A DNA stretch of 64,000 nucleotides from Prorocentrum cordatum (Eukaryota > Sar > Dinophyceae > Prorocentrales > Prorocentraceae), in the NCBI GenBank assembly GCA_963575745.1, contig CAUYUJ010009546.1, forward strand, positions 18,501-82,500, given 5' to 3'. The position numbers were made by a program, and so were the translations under genes. Below the pieces are notes generated by a model, which was given only the letters and a program-made list of their open reading frames with translations, was not told where the DNA came from and made no database searches. Shown piece after piece: positions 10,199 through 21,253 of this stretch (positions within the stretch are counted from its first letter, which is position 1; each line of letters begins with the position of its first letter).

Positions 10199-10274
10199 GC
10201 GCTGGACACCCTCGGGCGGCGCCTCCGGTGCCGCCCCTGGCGCGCTCCACGCGCCAGGGAAGGGTGTCCGGCGC
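10199..10274. mobile_element. Double-hairpin (three-way junction) element, copy 1
   Basis: Outer stem GCGCTGGACACCCT (10199-10212) pairs with AGGGTGTCCGGCGC (10261-10274). Inside are hairpin 1, GGCGGCGCC-TCC-GGTGCCGCC (10215-10235), and hairpin 2, CCTGGCGCG-CTCCA-CGCGCCAGG (10236-10258, perfect). The family description is given under the copy at 46124. Confidence 0.65.
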
Positions 10275-10325
10275 TGAGCTACGAGATTCGCGCGGATCTG
10301 CAGCAGTTTATGCTGGTGCAGTTAT

Positions 10326-11410
10326 CGAGGGCGCTTGCGGCGAATCACCCCCGCCCCCTGCCTCATGGAATCGCCCGTGTGGCCGAGCGTTGTGGCAAGA
10401 GCTGTGTCAAGCTATCTGACCATGTGTTCCCCAAACAGTTGTGGAAATTAAACACTTGGGGCAGGATGGCGGGGAAGATCAGGAGTTGGAGGAGGGGGAG
10501 CAGGAGGAGGAGGAGAAGGAGGAGGATGAGGCGGAAGGGAGGGGGTATCTTGGGAGCCTCTGGGGGTCACTCTTAGGGCCTCCTGGGAGCTTCCCGGGAG
10601 TCTCTTGGAAGGATCCTGGGGGGCCTTCTTGGTCCTCTTGGGGGGCCGTCTTGAGCCCTCTCTGGGTCGACTTGGGGCCCGGGGCCCTCTTGGGGTGCTC
10701 CAGGGCCGTCTTGGCGGCCATCTTGGGCACCTTGGAGGCCTCTTGGGCCATGTTGGGGCCCTCCTGGGGCCGTCTTGAGGGCATCTTGGGCCGTTCTGGG
10801 GCCATCCTGGAGTCCCCTTGGGCGAACTTTGGGGGCGGTTGGGCCGTCTCGGGCCGTCAGAAGGCCGACAAGAAGCAAATGCCAAAATCCTTCAAACACC
10901 TACGGGAAATCAATGATGCTGGCCTCTTCGGGCCTTTCTGGAGGTCCTCTTGAAGGCCGTTGTGGCCGTGTTGGAGGCCTCTTGGGGGCCTCTTGGGCCG
11001 TCTTGAGGCGGTCTTGGAGGCCTCTTAGGCCGTCTTGGGCCACTCTCTGGGAGCATCGGAAAGCCGAAATGGCGAGAACGCTAAAATCCATCATACACCA
11101 ATGGCAAATCAATGATTTTGACTTCTCGGGCCCTTCTTGGGAGGCCTCCTGGAGGCTTCTTCAAGAGTCTTGGACGCCTCTGGGCCGTCTTGGAGCCCAT
11201 CTTGAACCCTCTTGGGCCATCTTCAAAGCCATCTTGGACCATCTTGGGCGAACTTGGAAGCCATCTTGGGTTATCTGGGCCCTCTTGGAGGCTATCTTGA
11301 GTCGTCGTGGAGACTTGTTTCCGGACTGCTCGTTTAGGCGCCTTCGGAGTGGCCGGCGGGATCAGCCGAAGCCACAGGGGGAGTTCTTCTGGATAATAAC
11401 CTCGACGCGG
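10326..11410 (+). repeat. CTTGG composite repeat, unit 1
   Basis: Begins with a head block sharing GAATCACC and ACCATGTGTTCCCC with the units at 13.0 and 14.6 kb, then a GGA tract, then a CTTGG array in which TCTTGG words recur every 10-12 bp. Two copies of the roughly 80-bp internal motif lie at 10857-10940 and 11057-11135. It ends with a tail block, GGGGGAGTTCTTCTGGA, near 11377-11395. Confidence 0.7.
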
Positions 11411-11479
11411 GGCTCCCCATATGTGCATCTCATTCTCTTGGTACGTCTTTCTCTTGATATCTGTCAATGAGCGCCTGTG

Positions 11480-12060
11480 TGCGAGGGCGAACCGCTCGCT
11501 CGAGACATTCCCACAGTCTGCAAGCATGAGTGCGACCAATAGCAAATCTGAGAGCGACTGATTCTGAGTGTGAGTTAATCTGGGTGCGATTGAGCCTGGG
11601 TTTGAGTGGGTATGCGTGTGAGTCAATATGAGCGCGAGTGCGTCTGTGTGCGAGTGGGTCTGGGTATGGACGAATCTGAGTGTGAGCCAGTCTGTGATTG
11701 AGCGGATCGTAGCATGATGAGTCTGAGCATGAGTGAGTCTGGGCTTGAGTGGGTCTGAGTGTGAGAAAACGTGTGTGTTACTGAATCTGAGTGCGAGTGA
11801 GCCGAGTGTGATTGGGTATGGATGTGAGGCAGTCTGAGTGTGAGTCGGTCTGCGTTTGAGCGGACCGAAGGATGATGAGTCTGAGCAGGAGCGAGTCTGA
11901 GCATGAGTGGTTCTGAGCGTGAGTCTGAGTGTGAGTAAGTTTAAGTATGGATATGAGCGAGTCTAAGTGCGAGTGAGCCTGCGTGTGACTGAGTCTGAGT
12001 ATGAATGAGTATGAATGCAGAAGAGTGAAGGAGAGCGGAGAGCGAAGGAGAGTGAGGCGG
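11480..12060. repeat. Degenerate GAGTCTGAGTG satellite, part A
   Basis: Irregular tandem words of the kind GTGAGTCTGAGTGTGAG with variable spacing. A cleaner version is at 12700-12930. Confidence 0.75.
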
Positions 12061-12138
12061 ACGCGTTTGAGTAAAACCTAAAGCTTTGGAACATCGAACC
12101 TCGATCGTCTGGCCCTGGCTACTCGAGTTGCCCACGTC

Positions 12139-12166
12139 CTCCTCCTCCTCCTCCTCCTCCTCCTCC

Positions 12167-12206
<40 letters not shown>

Positions 12207-12372
12207 TTCCTGCTTCTGCTCCTACCGTGTTCATGCTGTCCTCCTTCTCCTCCTCCTCCTCCTCCTCGTCCTCCTCCTCCTCGCTTCCTCCTTCTCTTCC
12301 TCCTCCTCCTCCTCCTCCTCCTCCTCCTCCTCCTCTTCCTCCTCCTCCTCCTCCTCCTCCTCCTCCTCCTTG
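12139..12372. repeat. (TCC)n tract with (ATC)n insert
   Basis: Pure (CTC)n on + with a (CAT)n block at 12165-12205. Polypyrimidine on +, polypurine on -. The frames over it are artefacts. Confidence 0.9.
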
Positions 12373-12655
12373 GGAGTGCTGAAACCAGCAAATCGCCTGA
12401 GACATCCTCCCAAAACTGCTCCGAAAACGACAGATGCCCAGCATCATAACGGCCAAACCGCCTGAGACATCCCCGCAAACTGGGCGCGAACGTCCTCCAA
12501 ATCTGCTCCGAAAGCGAAACATGTTGGAAGAGAAAATGGCCAAACCGCCTGAGACATCCCCACAAAATCCTGCGAAAGGGGCCGAGTGAAGTACCCCCCC
12601 GCCGCTCCATAGGAGTGCTGAAGCCACAGAATCGCCTGAGACATCCTCAACATCA
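12373..12655 (-). repeat. Tandem repeat with CGCCTGAGACATCC core
   Basis: The 14-mer CGCCTGAGACATCC occurs at 12394, 12459, 12546 and 12633, that is at spacings of 65, 87 and 87 bp. Surrounding words such as CTGCTCCGAAA and GGCCAAAC are also shared. The - strand reading gives a GDVSGGLA peptide repeat, but no start or flanking gene supports a protein. Confidence 0.7.
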
Positions 12656-12699
12656 GTGTGTGTGTGTGTGTGCGTCATCCGATGAGTGGACCTGAGTGA

Positions 12700-12930
12700 G
12701 GTGTAGTGAATGTACGAGTACAAGTACGAGTGAGTCTGAGTGATGAGTGAGTCTGAGTGATGAGTGAGTCTGAGTGATGAGTGAGTCTGAGTGATAAGTG
12801 GTGAGTCTGAGTCATGACTGAGTCCGAGTGATGAGTGAGTCTGAGTGATGAGTGAATATGAGTGATGAGTGGGTCTGAGTGATGAGTGAGTCTGAGTGAT
12901 GAGTGAGTGGGTCTGAGTGAGAGGAGTGGT
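12700..12930 (+). repeat. GAGTCTGAGTGAT satellite, part B
   Basis: Clean tandem array of a GAGTCTGAGTGATGAGT-type unit (about 17-18 bp). Confidence 0.85.
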
Positions 12931-13019
12931 GTGTTCTCTCTCCTCCGGCGCGGTCCGCCAATAACAAGAGCCCCATGTTTAGGATATGGGGAAAACCAAA
13001 ACCAAAAGCGGTAGGATAG

Positions 13020-14590
13020 GGGGTGTCGGATCGAAGACGCCTACGGCGAATCACCGCCCCCCCCTGCCTTTTTGGAAGCGCCTATGTGGCCGAAGGTTGT
13101 GGCCAGAGGCCTGCCAAGCTATCAGACCATGTGTTCCCCGAATCGGTTTGGAAAGCCTTCGGGGAACACGTGGGCATCTTCAAGGCCATTCTGACCCTTT
13201 CGGGCCTTCTTGGAGGACGTCTTGGAGGGCTCTTGGGCCGTCTTGGAGGCTATCTTGAGCGTTTTGGAGACCTCTTGGGCCGTCTTGGGGGCCTCTTGGG
13301 GCCGTGTCTTGGGCCTCTTGGGCGATCTTTGTGGGCACTTGGGCCGTCTCGGGCCGTCGGAAGCCAGAAAAAAGCAAATGCCATAATCTTTCAAACACCC
13401 ATGGCAAATCAATCATTTTGGCCTTTTCGGGCCTTCCTGGAGGCCCTCTTGGAGGCCTCTTGGACCGTCTTGGGCCATCTTAGGGCCATGTGCGGCCGTC
13501 TTGGTGGGCTCCTGGTCCGTCTGACGCCGTCGGAAGCCGTTCGGGGGGCCTCTATGGGCCGACTGGGGGCCTTCTTGGAATGCTCCAGGGCCGTCTTGGA
13601 GGCCATCTTGGGCGTCTTAAAGGCCTCCTGTGCCGTCTTGGGGGCCTCTTGGGACCATCTTAGGGGCCCTCTTGGGCCGTTCTGGGGCCATCTTGGAGGC
13701 CTCTTGGGCGATCTTTCGGCGATCTTTGGGGGCTCTTGGGCCGTCTCGGGCCGTCGGAAGGCCGAAAAGAAGCACATGCCACAATCCGTCAAATACTTTA
13801 GGAACATCTATGTGTTTGGCCTCTTCTGGCCTTCCTGGAGGCCTTCTTGGGGGCCTCTTCGGCCGTCTTGGGCCAGCTTTGAGCCAACTTCGGCCATCTT
13901 GGTGGGTTCCTGGCACGTCTGACGCCGTCGGGAGCCGTCTTGGGGGCCTTTCTGGGCCGACTTGGGGCCTTCTTGGGGCGCTTCGGGGCCGTCTTGGAGG
14001 CCATCTTGGGCGTCTTGGAGGCCAATCTTGGGCGTGTTGGAGGCCTCTTGGGCCGTGTTGGGGCCCTCTTGGGGCCGTCTTGGAGGCCACTTGGGCTGTC
14101 ATGGGGCCCTCTTGGGGGCCTCTTGGGCGATCTTGGGGGCCTCTTGGGCCGTCTTGAGCCGTCGGAATGCCGAGAAGAAGCAAACCCCCAAATCCTTCAA
14201 AAACCTATGGGACACCAATGACTTTGGCATCTTCGGGCCCTCCTGGAGGACCTCTTGGAGGCCTTTTGGGCCGTCTTGGAGGCCTCTGGGGGGCCTCTTG
14301 GGCAGTCTTGGACTCTCTTGGAGGCCGTCTTGGACCATCTTGGGCGGACTTGGAGGCCATCTTGGACCATCTTGGAGGCCATTTTGGGCCAACGTGGCCA
14401 TCTTGGACGCCATCTTGAGCCGTCTTGGGGGATTTCTTCGGGACGTTGGGGTCCTGGGCAATCCTCCCGGGACCCCAACGGGACGGGCCGAAGCGCCAGG
14501 GGGAGTTCTTTTGGAAAAAGAACCAAAACCAGAACCGAAAGGGTCAAGCACGCCAGGCACCCCTCCGATGAATCGACAGGGGGCGGCGGA
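13020..14590 (+). repeat. CTTGG composite repeat, unit 2
   Basis: The head block GATCGAAGACGCCTACGG near 13032 is followed by ACCATGTGTTCCCCGAATCG and GCCTTCGGGGAACACGTGGG, then a long CTTGG array with three internal motif copies (13358, 13753, 14160). The tail block contains CCAGGGGGAGTTCTTTTGG and GAACCAAAACC near 14497-14540. The tail abuts the head of the next unit, so units 2 and 3 are in tandem. Frames on both strands (Lys-Pro-Arg-rich on -, Leu-Gly-rich on +) are by-products of the array. Confidence 0.8.
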
Positions 14591-15690
14591 TCGAAGACGC
14601 CTACGGTGAATCACCGCCGCACCCTGCCTTCGTGGAAGCGCCTATGTGGCCGAACGTTGAGGCCAGACCTGCCAAGCCATCGGACCATGTGTTCCCCGAA
14701 TCGGTTTGGAAAGCCTTCGGGGAACACGTGGGCATCTTGAAGGTCATCTTGGCAGTCTTGGGGGCCTCTTGGGACCATCTTAGGGGCCCTCTTGGGCCGT
14801 TCTGGGGCCATCTTGGAGGCCTCTTGGGCGATCTTTCGGCGATTTTTGGTAGCTCTTGGGCCGTCTCGGGCCGTCGGAAGGCCGAAAAGAAGGAAATGTC
14901 AAAATCCGTCAAAAACCTAAGGAAAAACAATGTTTTCGGCCTCTTCTGGCCTTCCTGGAGGCCCTCTTGGGGGCCTCTTGGGCCCTTTTGGGCCAGCTTC
15001 GAGCCAACTTCGGCTACTTGGTGGGTTCCTGGCACGTCTGACGCCGTCGGGAGCCATCTTGGGGGCATTTCTGGGCCAACGGGGGACCCTCTTGGGGCGC
15101 TTCGGGGCCGTCTTGGAGGCCATCTTGGGCGTCTTGGAGGCCATCTTGGGCGTGTTGGAGGCCTCTTGGGCAGTCTTGGGGCCCTCTTTGGGCCATCTTG
15201 GAGGCCACTCGGGCCGTCATGAGGCCCTCTTGGGGGCCTCTTGGGCGATCTTGGGGGCCTCTTGGACCGTCTTAAGCCGTCGGAAGACCGAACAGGCGAA
15301 AATGCCAAAACACTTCAAAAACCTTAAAAAAATTAATGATTTTGGCCTCATCGGGCCCTCCTGGAGGACTCTGAGGAGCCTCTTGGGCCGCCTTGGGCCA
15401 TCGTGAGGCTATCTTAGGCCGTTTTGGGTACATCTTGGGCCGTCTTGGAGGCATCTCAAAGCCATCTTAACCGTCTTGGAGGCCATCCTGGCCATCTTGT
15501 AGGCATCTTGGAGGCCATCTCGGAGCCGTCTTGGGCAGGAAATTGGGGAATTGAAGTCCCCGGCAATCCTCCCGGTACCCCAGCGCGACGCGCCGGAGCC
15601 CCATGGGGAGTTCACCGGAGCCCCAGGGGGAGTTCTTTGGAAAAAGAACCAAAACCAAAACCGAGAGGCTTCGGCCCATCCCGCCACCGC
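14591..15690 (+). repeat. CTTGG composite repeat, unit 3
   Basis: Same head (GATCGAAGACGCCTACGG near 14592, ACCATGTGTTCCCCGAATCG near 14684), CTTGG array with internal motif copies at 14873 and 15279, and the same tail (CCAGGGGGAGTTCTTTGG, then GAACCAAAACC near 15624-15660). About 470 bp shorter than unit 2. Confidence 0.8.
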
Positions 15691-15699
15691 GCCTGGGTT

Positions 15700-16010
15700 G
15701 CGGGTATGCAGCATATTGGATGGTCGTTGGGATTTTGTGGGAGGCATCCCGGGGGCCTCCTGGAGGCAATTTGGAGGCCTGTTGGGGGCCGTTTTGGGGC
15801 ATCTTGGGGCCTCTCTTGAACCTCTTGAGGCCTCTCCTGGGTCTCTGGGGGGTCTCTTGGGGCCTCTCGGGGGCCTCTTAGGAGTCTCTTGGGGCCTCCT
15901 GGGCGCGTCTGGGGGCCTCCTGGGGGCTTCTGTGGGCGGAAGGCTCGGATTCTCTATTCGTGTTCCCCCTCTTGGGCCTTTCTTGGGGCCGTGTTGGTGT
16001 CGTGCTCGAT
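15700..16010 (+). repeat. CTTGG-type array, partial
   Basis: A further GGGGGCCTCTTGGGG-type array without the head or internal motif. Confidence 0.7.
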
Positions 16011-16523
16011 CGGGGATCGTGAGTCACTGTGTGGGTGCATACGCGCACGATGACTATTAAAAGATTGTGCGTGTACCCTTTTGCTGCTGTGATGCTGCTG
16101 TGGCCTGTGCTATGCGCGCTGAGGTTCTAGGGCGGGGCAGGGAAGCGTCTCAACAGCGGGCGGACAAGGATCAAAACCCATGGAAATCATCGTGCGAGGA
16201 AACTGGGGCAGTCTCGAAGGCCAGAATAGCACAGGGTCTGCCTGCATGCGCTGCTTGGGAGGGCCTGGGACTGCCGAAAGCGACTGGTGGCGAGGAGCTT
16301 ATCTTGGGTCAGGGGTGTAGGGCTCTGGGGGCCCACGGGCCAAGGTAGTCGCAACATCGCACGCCAGGGTAGCGGGCTTCAGGTGTGCGAGCTCTGCGAG
16401 GCCCGTTCTGGAGGAGTCTGGGCCGCCGTGCGTGGCCGCCGCCAGCGTCGACCTGTCTGTCGGGAGGTCGACTTTGCCTGTGCCGGCCTCGGCCGAGCAT
16501 CCGCCCCCACTGTTCGAATAGGC

Positions 16524-16671
16524 GTAAGAGTGACCTTTCGCCAGAGTGACCTTTGGTGCGGGCCAAATGGGTTCCCCCGGTCGCCAAACGCGATGCGATG
16601 GTAGCGTCTTGCGCGCTTGTGTTTGGCCCCCCCGTTGTCCCCAAGAGCCGCGCACCATAGGTCACTCTTAC
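16524..16671 (+). mobile_element. GAGTGACC inverted-repeat element, copy 2
   Basis: Perfect 12-bp ends: GTAAGAGTGACC at 16524-16535 and GGTCACTCTTAC at 16660-16671. A second, inner GAGTGACCTTTGGTGCGG follows the left end. Shares both ends and right-flank words with the copy at 9515. Confidence 0.65.
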
Positions 16672-16699
16672 CCAGGGTCATTCTTGCGTGTAGTCGACC

Positions 16700-18940
16700 A
16701 TTTCCGCCGACCACACCGCCGTCGCGTATTGCTTCAGCCGGTTCTCGCAGGCTTTCGGCCAGCTTCCGCGACCGGGCGAGAGCCTCACTGCTGCAGCCGT
16801 CGGTCACAGAGCCCTCGTCTGGAGCGCCCCACATGGGTTCATGCCTGTAGAAGTGGCCTTTTGGCCTGGAGCTTCCGATGCGCGTAACACCGGCCGGGCT
16901 GGCTCTTTGGGCGTTGCGCAGAAGGCTTGGAGGAAGAGGAGGAGGAGGACGAGGAGGAGGAGGAGGAGGAGGAGAAAGCAGAGGAATCAGGAAGTGTCTG
17001 GGACGTTTCAGGGATCATCGAAGTTCCCCGCGAGGTCCACTACAGTATGGAAGTTCCATCGCTGGCCTCAGCGATGCTCAATTCTGGGACGCCTAAGCAA
17101 TTATTCTCATCGCCTTGGGTTCAAGGCCCTGCAGGTCAGTTACTGTGGACATGGCCCTTACTCACAACGTGGAGGACTCAGCTGTCACGATGGACAGCGA
17201 TCCTCATGCGGTTGTCCTATCGTTTGGACTCAATTGCATCTCGTGCCGGTATGGATCATGCAATGCAGCATTCTCTTGACTCGGTCTCGCGGGCGACTGC
17301 ATTTTGTATTGGTGCATGACCTGCGGCAGTGATGGTTGCATCATTGCTCTGAGTCGGCTGATCGTACATGTCCCCGACTGCATGGGCAGCTCCCATTGGC
17401 GATCGCCTTGTGTTTACGGAGTTCGCTCCCCGTGATGATGCACACGTAGTTTCATATTTTGCGTTGCGCTGGTCCTGGTCTCAGGCCTCTTCACGACACG
17501 CGCGCATGTCTCATCTTGACCACGGTCCCCTCCACAGCCCCACAGTGCTTCTAGACGGAGACGGCGTGGAAGACTGGTACGCAGCAGAAGCTGTGCTCCG
17601 TACTTTGCTAGTGGGAGGGAGCTTAGTTCCGCCAAGGGCCATGCTCCCCTTGCTCTGCATCTAGCTCTTCCCTATTTGCCATGCTCCCCTTGCTCTGCAT
17701 CTAGATCTTGCCATGCTCTCCCCTTGCTCTGCACTTCTGTTTTGAGTGTGATGGGACGTCGCTTTCCGTACAGGTCTCCCACACTATGTTGAATGTACGA
17801 GGGTTCATTGTCAGCAGTTCGACAGCCTTCTTTGGGCGAGCGGGCTTGTGTCTAATCCTGCTTGCCTCCTCTCCCTTCCCCTCAACAAGCTCTCCTACCA
17901 ATAAGTTCTCCCAGGCCCTCCGCAAGCGCCGTTTCACTTCCCAAGCCTTCGGGGATGGCTTTGGATGTGATGGAGGCACCCTGGGCGATGTCTTGTTCTT
18001 TTCATGCGCGGCCCCTGGAAGTCCCAACCCGTTCCCGCGGTTTGTCATGCCCAGTCGTTTCTTCACGGTCCCAGGGCTCGGTAAGGGTCCCCTGAGGAAG
18101 AAAGCGACAACAGAAATCGCCGTCGCGATTTTTGTGGTGTTTCATGACGCGAGCATGTCGAAACTCATCTCTCTTGCGGCCGCTCCTGAAGATTCCGGTC
18201 TCCCCCAAACGCCTTCGGCAAGGCGCAGCTGCTTGAGGCCACCCCCAAGGCGGGAGAACCGCCGAGAGCCCACGAGAACGCCTGAAACTAGGAGACTCGA
18301 GCCGAAAACTCCCAGGTGAGTCGTTCCATCCCCGCGTTTTTTTCCCTCGCTTTCGGCCCCGGGGGGGCCCGCTATCGGGCCCCAAGACCATCAGGCACCG
18401 ATCCAGGACGAAAGACCATCCGCGGCCCCAAGCGGCCGGGCCCTCCGTGAGCCGTGGCTTGGAAGCCCCACTCTTCTGGCCGGTCCCCACGAGGCCGAAC
18501 TCTGCGTGGGAGCCAGACCGCGCTCGGGACGTTTCGGATTAGGCAGGGGAACGAGGGAAGTGACGGCGAGGAGGGGAAGGAGGAGGAGGAGGAGTAAGAG
18601 GAGGAGGACCAGTGTAAACCAACATGCGTTCACGATATTACAACACACGCTCCCTCCAATTTTCCTCGTCACAGGCACCTACAAGGAGCTATTCTCACTG
18701 AGGGAACTGCCTCGTTGTAAGACAACCGTTTCAACATCCTGATTTTGCCTTGAACTTCAAAGCTGCGAGTCACCGATACTGTGTCTTCTTGGCGACCCTG
18801 AATCGTGCCCAAACAGTATCCGTGGAACTTCGACACCGCGAATCAGCGTAACTTTTGCGCCCTGGCAGTCCGACATCGTGCAGAAACAGCACTTTTGGGA
18901 CGTAAGCCATAAACACCTTTTGAACGATTGAGAACTCATA
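16700..18940. other. Spacer without a supported gene
   Basis: Contains a GGA run (16928-16975), a three-fold tandem CCATGCTCCCCTTGCTCTGC at 17637-17740, one copy of the CATCCC-GTCGT repeat near 18030-18170 and a short purine run near 18570-18610. Frames at 17130-17640 have mixed, Cys-containing content and may be a badly decayed coding remnant, but no family is recognisable. Confidence 0.4.
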
Positions 18941-18948
18941 TAATGAAT

Positions 18949-19281
18949 GTGCGCGGCTCTGAGGCGAGGGCCACGTTTTGAAAAGGAGCCGCCCTACATC
19001 CGTGAAACTCTTGCATGTTTTAAAGACGGATGTGCGCGGCCCTGCGGCGAGAGCCATATCTTGAAAACCGCCCGTCCTCCAGCCGTGCAACCGTTGCATT
19101 TCGTTTGAGCCGAACGTGCGCGGTGCTGAGGCGAGAGCCACATTTGGAACACCACCCGCCCTCCATCCACGAAGCTCACGCGAAGTTAGAAGTCGGATGT
19201 GCGCGCCGCTGAGGCGGGAGCCACGTGTTGAAAGCCTCCCGCACTCTGTCCGTGAAGTTGTTGCACATTCTCAGCTGAAGG
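18949..19281 (+). repeat. 83/84-bp tandem repeat, four copies
   Basis: GTGCGCGGC-type starts occur at 18949, 19032, 19116 and 19199, spaced 83, 84 and 83 bp. Each unit has CTGAGGCGAGAGCCAC, then TTTGAAA, then CCCGCCCTCCATCCGTGAA. On the - strand one frame reads WLSPQ.RAH repeatedly, but because 83 is not a multiple of three the frame is not kept. Confidence 0.85.
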
Positions 19282-19990
19282 ATCACAAGCGGTGAGGGTG
19301 TCCTGTGGCGAAACGCCCGGCCCGCCCTTTTGATTGGCCTCGGGGTGCGACCAGGAGGAGTGATCTGTAAGGAAAGGAATGGAGGAGCAGGACGAGGAGT
19401 GGGGGACGAGGGAGGGGCACGACGCCTGAAAGAGTCCGTCGCGCGGAGCGCCAACGGCCACTCAAGAGTGAGCCCCGACTTGTAGTCGGGACTCGGCGCT
19501 CCCTCGGCGCCCACCCCAGTGCCACCGCTGAGGATCTCGGCGGAGGAGGCGCGCAAGCGCAGATCAGCCCAAAACAGAAAGAGAGGTTCACAAGAGTAAA
19601 GGGGGGGTGCGAGGGAGGGAGGGAGGGAGGGAAGAGGAGGAGGCAGGGGCACAACTCGACCCAAAAACGAACGACACCACCCCACCCACGGCCCTCCATG
19701 TTGTGCTGCGGCTCGTCGGGGCCCGCAGCGCAGATCATGTAAAAACCGACTCCAGATTTCGATGTATACGCTCAGCCCCGTATGGCCGCAGGTGGGGTGT
19801 CAGCGCCACCACAACATACTTATACTAAATGTGCGTCGCCCCCCCAGGGGCGACGCGCGCACCGAGAAATCTTATAGCATACGCGTCGTGGCGGGCGCTT
19901 TCTGGCCACACCGCTCGGGAAACGATATACTACAAGATGAGTATACTTTATGTTCGGGTCGGACACGCTCCTCCAAGGAGGATCTATAGT
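19282..19990. other. Spacer with one strong hairpin
   Basis: No gene seen. A perfect hairpin, GCGTCGCCCC-CCCA-GGGGCGACGC, lies at 19833-19856. A purine-rich G/A tract is at 19605-19650. Confidence 0.5.
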
Positions 19991-20045
19991 ATTAGTATGT
20001 CTCTGTGTGTCCTAGGGTGGTGTCGTTCGTTTTCTGGTCCAACAG

Positions 20046-20200
20046 CGCTCAGGAGCAGCAGCAGCAGCAGCATCAGCAGCACCCCGGGGCCCTCTGCGAG
20101 GCGCCCCCGGAGCTGCGGCTCCTCGCGGCGCTGGAGGGCGCCGTGCGCGCGAGTGACGCCCGGGCGGCGGGCGGCCTGCTGGCCGATCCGAGCCTGCAGG
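20046..20200 (+). CDS. Exon-like fragment, ankyrin-like helices possible
   Basis: Unrecognised. After a pyrimidine-containing TTTCTGGTCCAACAG (AG at 20044-20045) a frame reads a Gln run, then CEAPPELRLLAALEGAVRAS and DARAAGGLLADPSLQAS. Third positions are almost all G or C. The Leu-Leu-Ala-Ala...Leu-Leu-Ala-Asp pattern recalls the helices of an ankyrin-type repeat, but the segment is too short to assign. A CAG|GC near 20196 could be a GC-type donor of the kind used in dinoflagellates. It then runs into a GTC microsatellite. Confidence 0.3.
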
Positions 20201-20204
20201 CGTC

Positions 20205-20470
20205 GCGCGTCGTCTTCGTCGTCGTCGTCGTCGTCGTCGCCGAGGTCGAGGTCGAGGTCGAGGCCGACGACGGCGATGACGACGGTTGGGTCGACGGCAA
20301 CGGCCACGACGACTGCCACGACTACGATTGAGACGACGACGACTACGAGGAGATGGGCCCTCGAAGCCTCGGGTGAGGTCGCCTCCGTGGACCTCTCGAC
20401 GTCGACGTCGACCCCCCCCCTGTAGGCGTGTGCTTGGCGGGCCCGCGTCGTCGTCGTCGTCGCCGTCTTG
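20205..20470. repeat. (GTC/GAC)n microsatellites
   Basis: (GTC)n at 20211-20240, GAGGTC units at 20241-20265, then GAC-type units to about 20350 and again at 20398-20470. Similar (GTC)n tracts lie at 20601-20625 and 21195-21285. Confidence 0.8.
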
Positions 20471-20860
20471 AACGGAGACGACCGAAAGTTCGTGGCCGCT
20501 TTCGGCCTCCAGCGGCTCTTGCCTGGCCCCACACAGCCGTCCAGACACGACTCGGGACGACGAGCGGGCCCCCAGGACGAGGCCCGGATCTCCAGAGTTT
20601 ACGTCGTCGTCGTCGTCGTCGAGGATCGAGAAGTCCATGCCTTCAGCTTTTTGGGAGAGTCCGGACAGAGACGTCTCGCTGTTTGTGGCCTTCGGGGACC
20701 CCCGCTGGTCCCCGCGACCGCCACATGATCACAGAACGATGTGGGATGCAGCACCGGCCCTGGGACTGCCGGGGACCCCGCCGTGGGGAACAACGCAGGA
20801 CTTCGGATGTCTGGGGCCACGGTGCGAGGCAGAGCTCAGCGTCGTAGTCGGCCCCAGGAG

Positions 20861-20897
20861 GAGGAAGAGGAGGAGGAGGAGGAGGAGGAGGAGGAGG
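20861..20897. repeat. (GGA)n tract
   Basis: Short pure purine run on +. Confidence 0.85.
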
Positions 20898-21189
20898 ATG
20901 AGGCGCATCCTCCTCCTCCTCCCCCTTCTCCCGCCCCGCTCACGAAGTCGCCCAGAGCACGTGCGGCGGATCAGGGGTCTCAAGGGGTGCTGCGCCTGCT
21001 CAGTCTCGTCGGCTTTCCCCAGCTTCGGCCTCGGGGGCCATTTGCCATTCATCGGGCCCCGGGAGCATCAAACATGGGCCCAGGACGAAGAACTCGCCTT
21101 TGGGGGGGTCTGGGGCCCGCGGGTTGCACGAATCATATCGGAGGATGCCTGGATCGTCGAGGATCGAACTTCGACGTTCGATGCCGTCG

Positions 21190-21198
21190 TTTTCGACA

Positions 21199-21253
<55 letters not shown>

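Noticed and set aside
10215-10258. Rho-independent terminator or tRNA cloverleaf
   Set aside because: The hairpins lack a U tract, have no anticodon/T-loop consensus and recur as part of a dispersed family.
11480-12930. Telomere-like GAGTCTGAGT array
   Set aside because: The unit does not match TTTAGGG or other known telomere repeats and spacing is irregular.
13020-15690. Lys/Pro/Arg-rich frames on the - strand that look like a histone-like or basic protein
   Set aside because: They come from the CTTGG array (CCAAG on the - strand) and shift frame at every length change of the array.
18770-19280. WLSPQ-type peptide repeat on the - strand
   Set aside because: The unit is 83 bp in two of three intervals, so the frame breaks.
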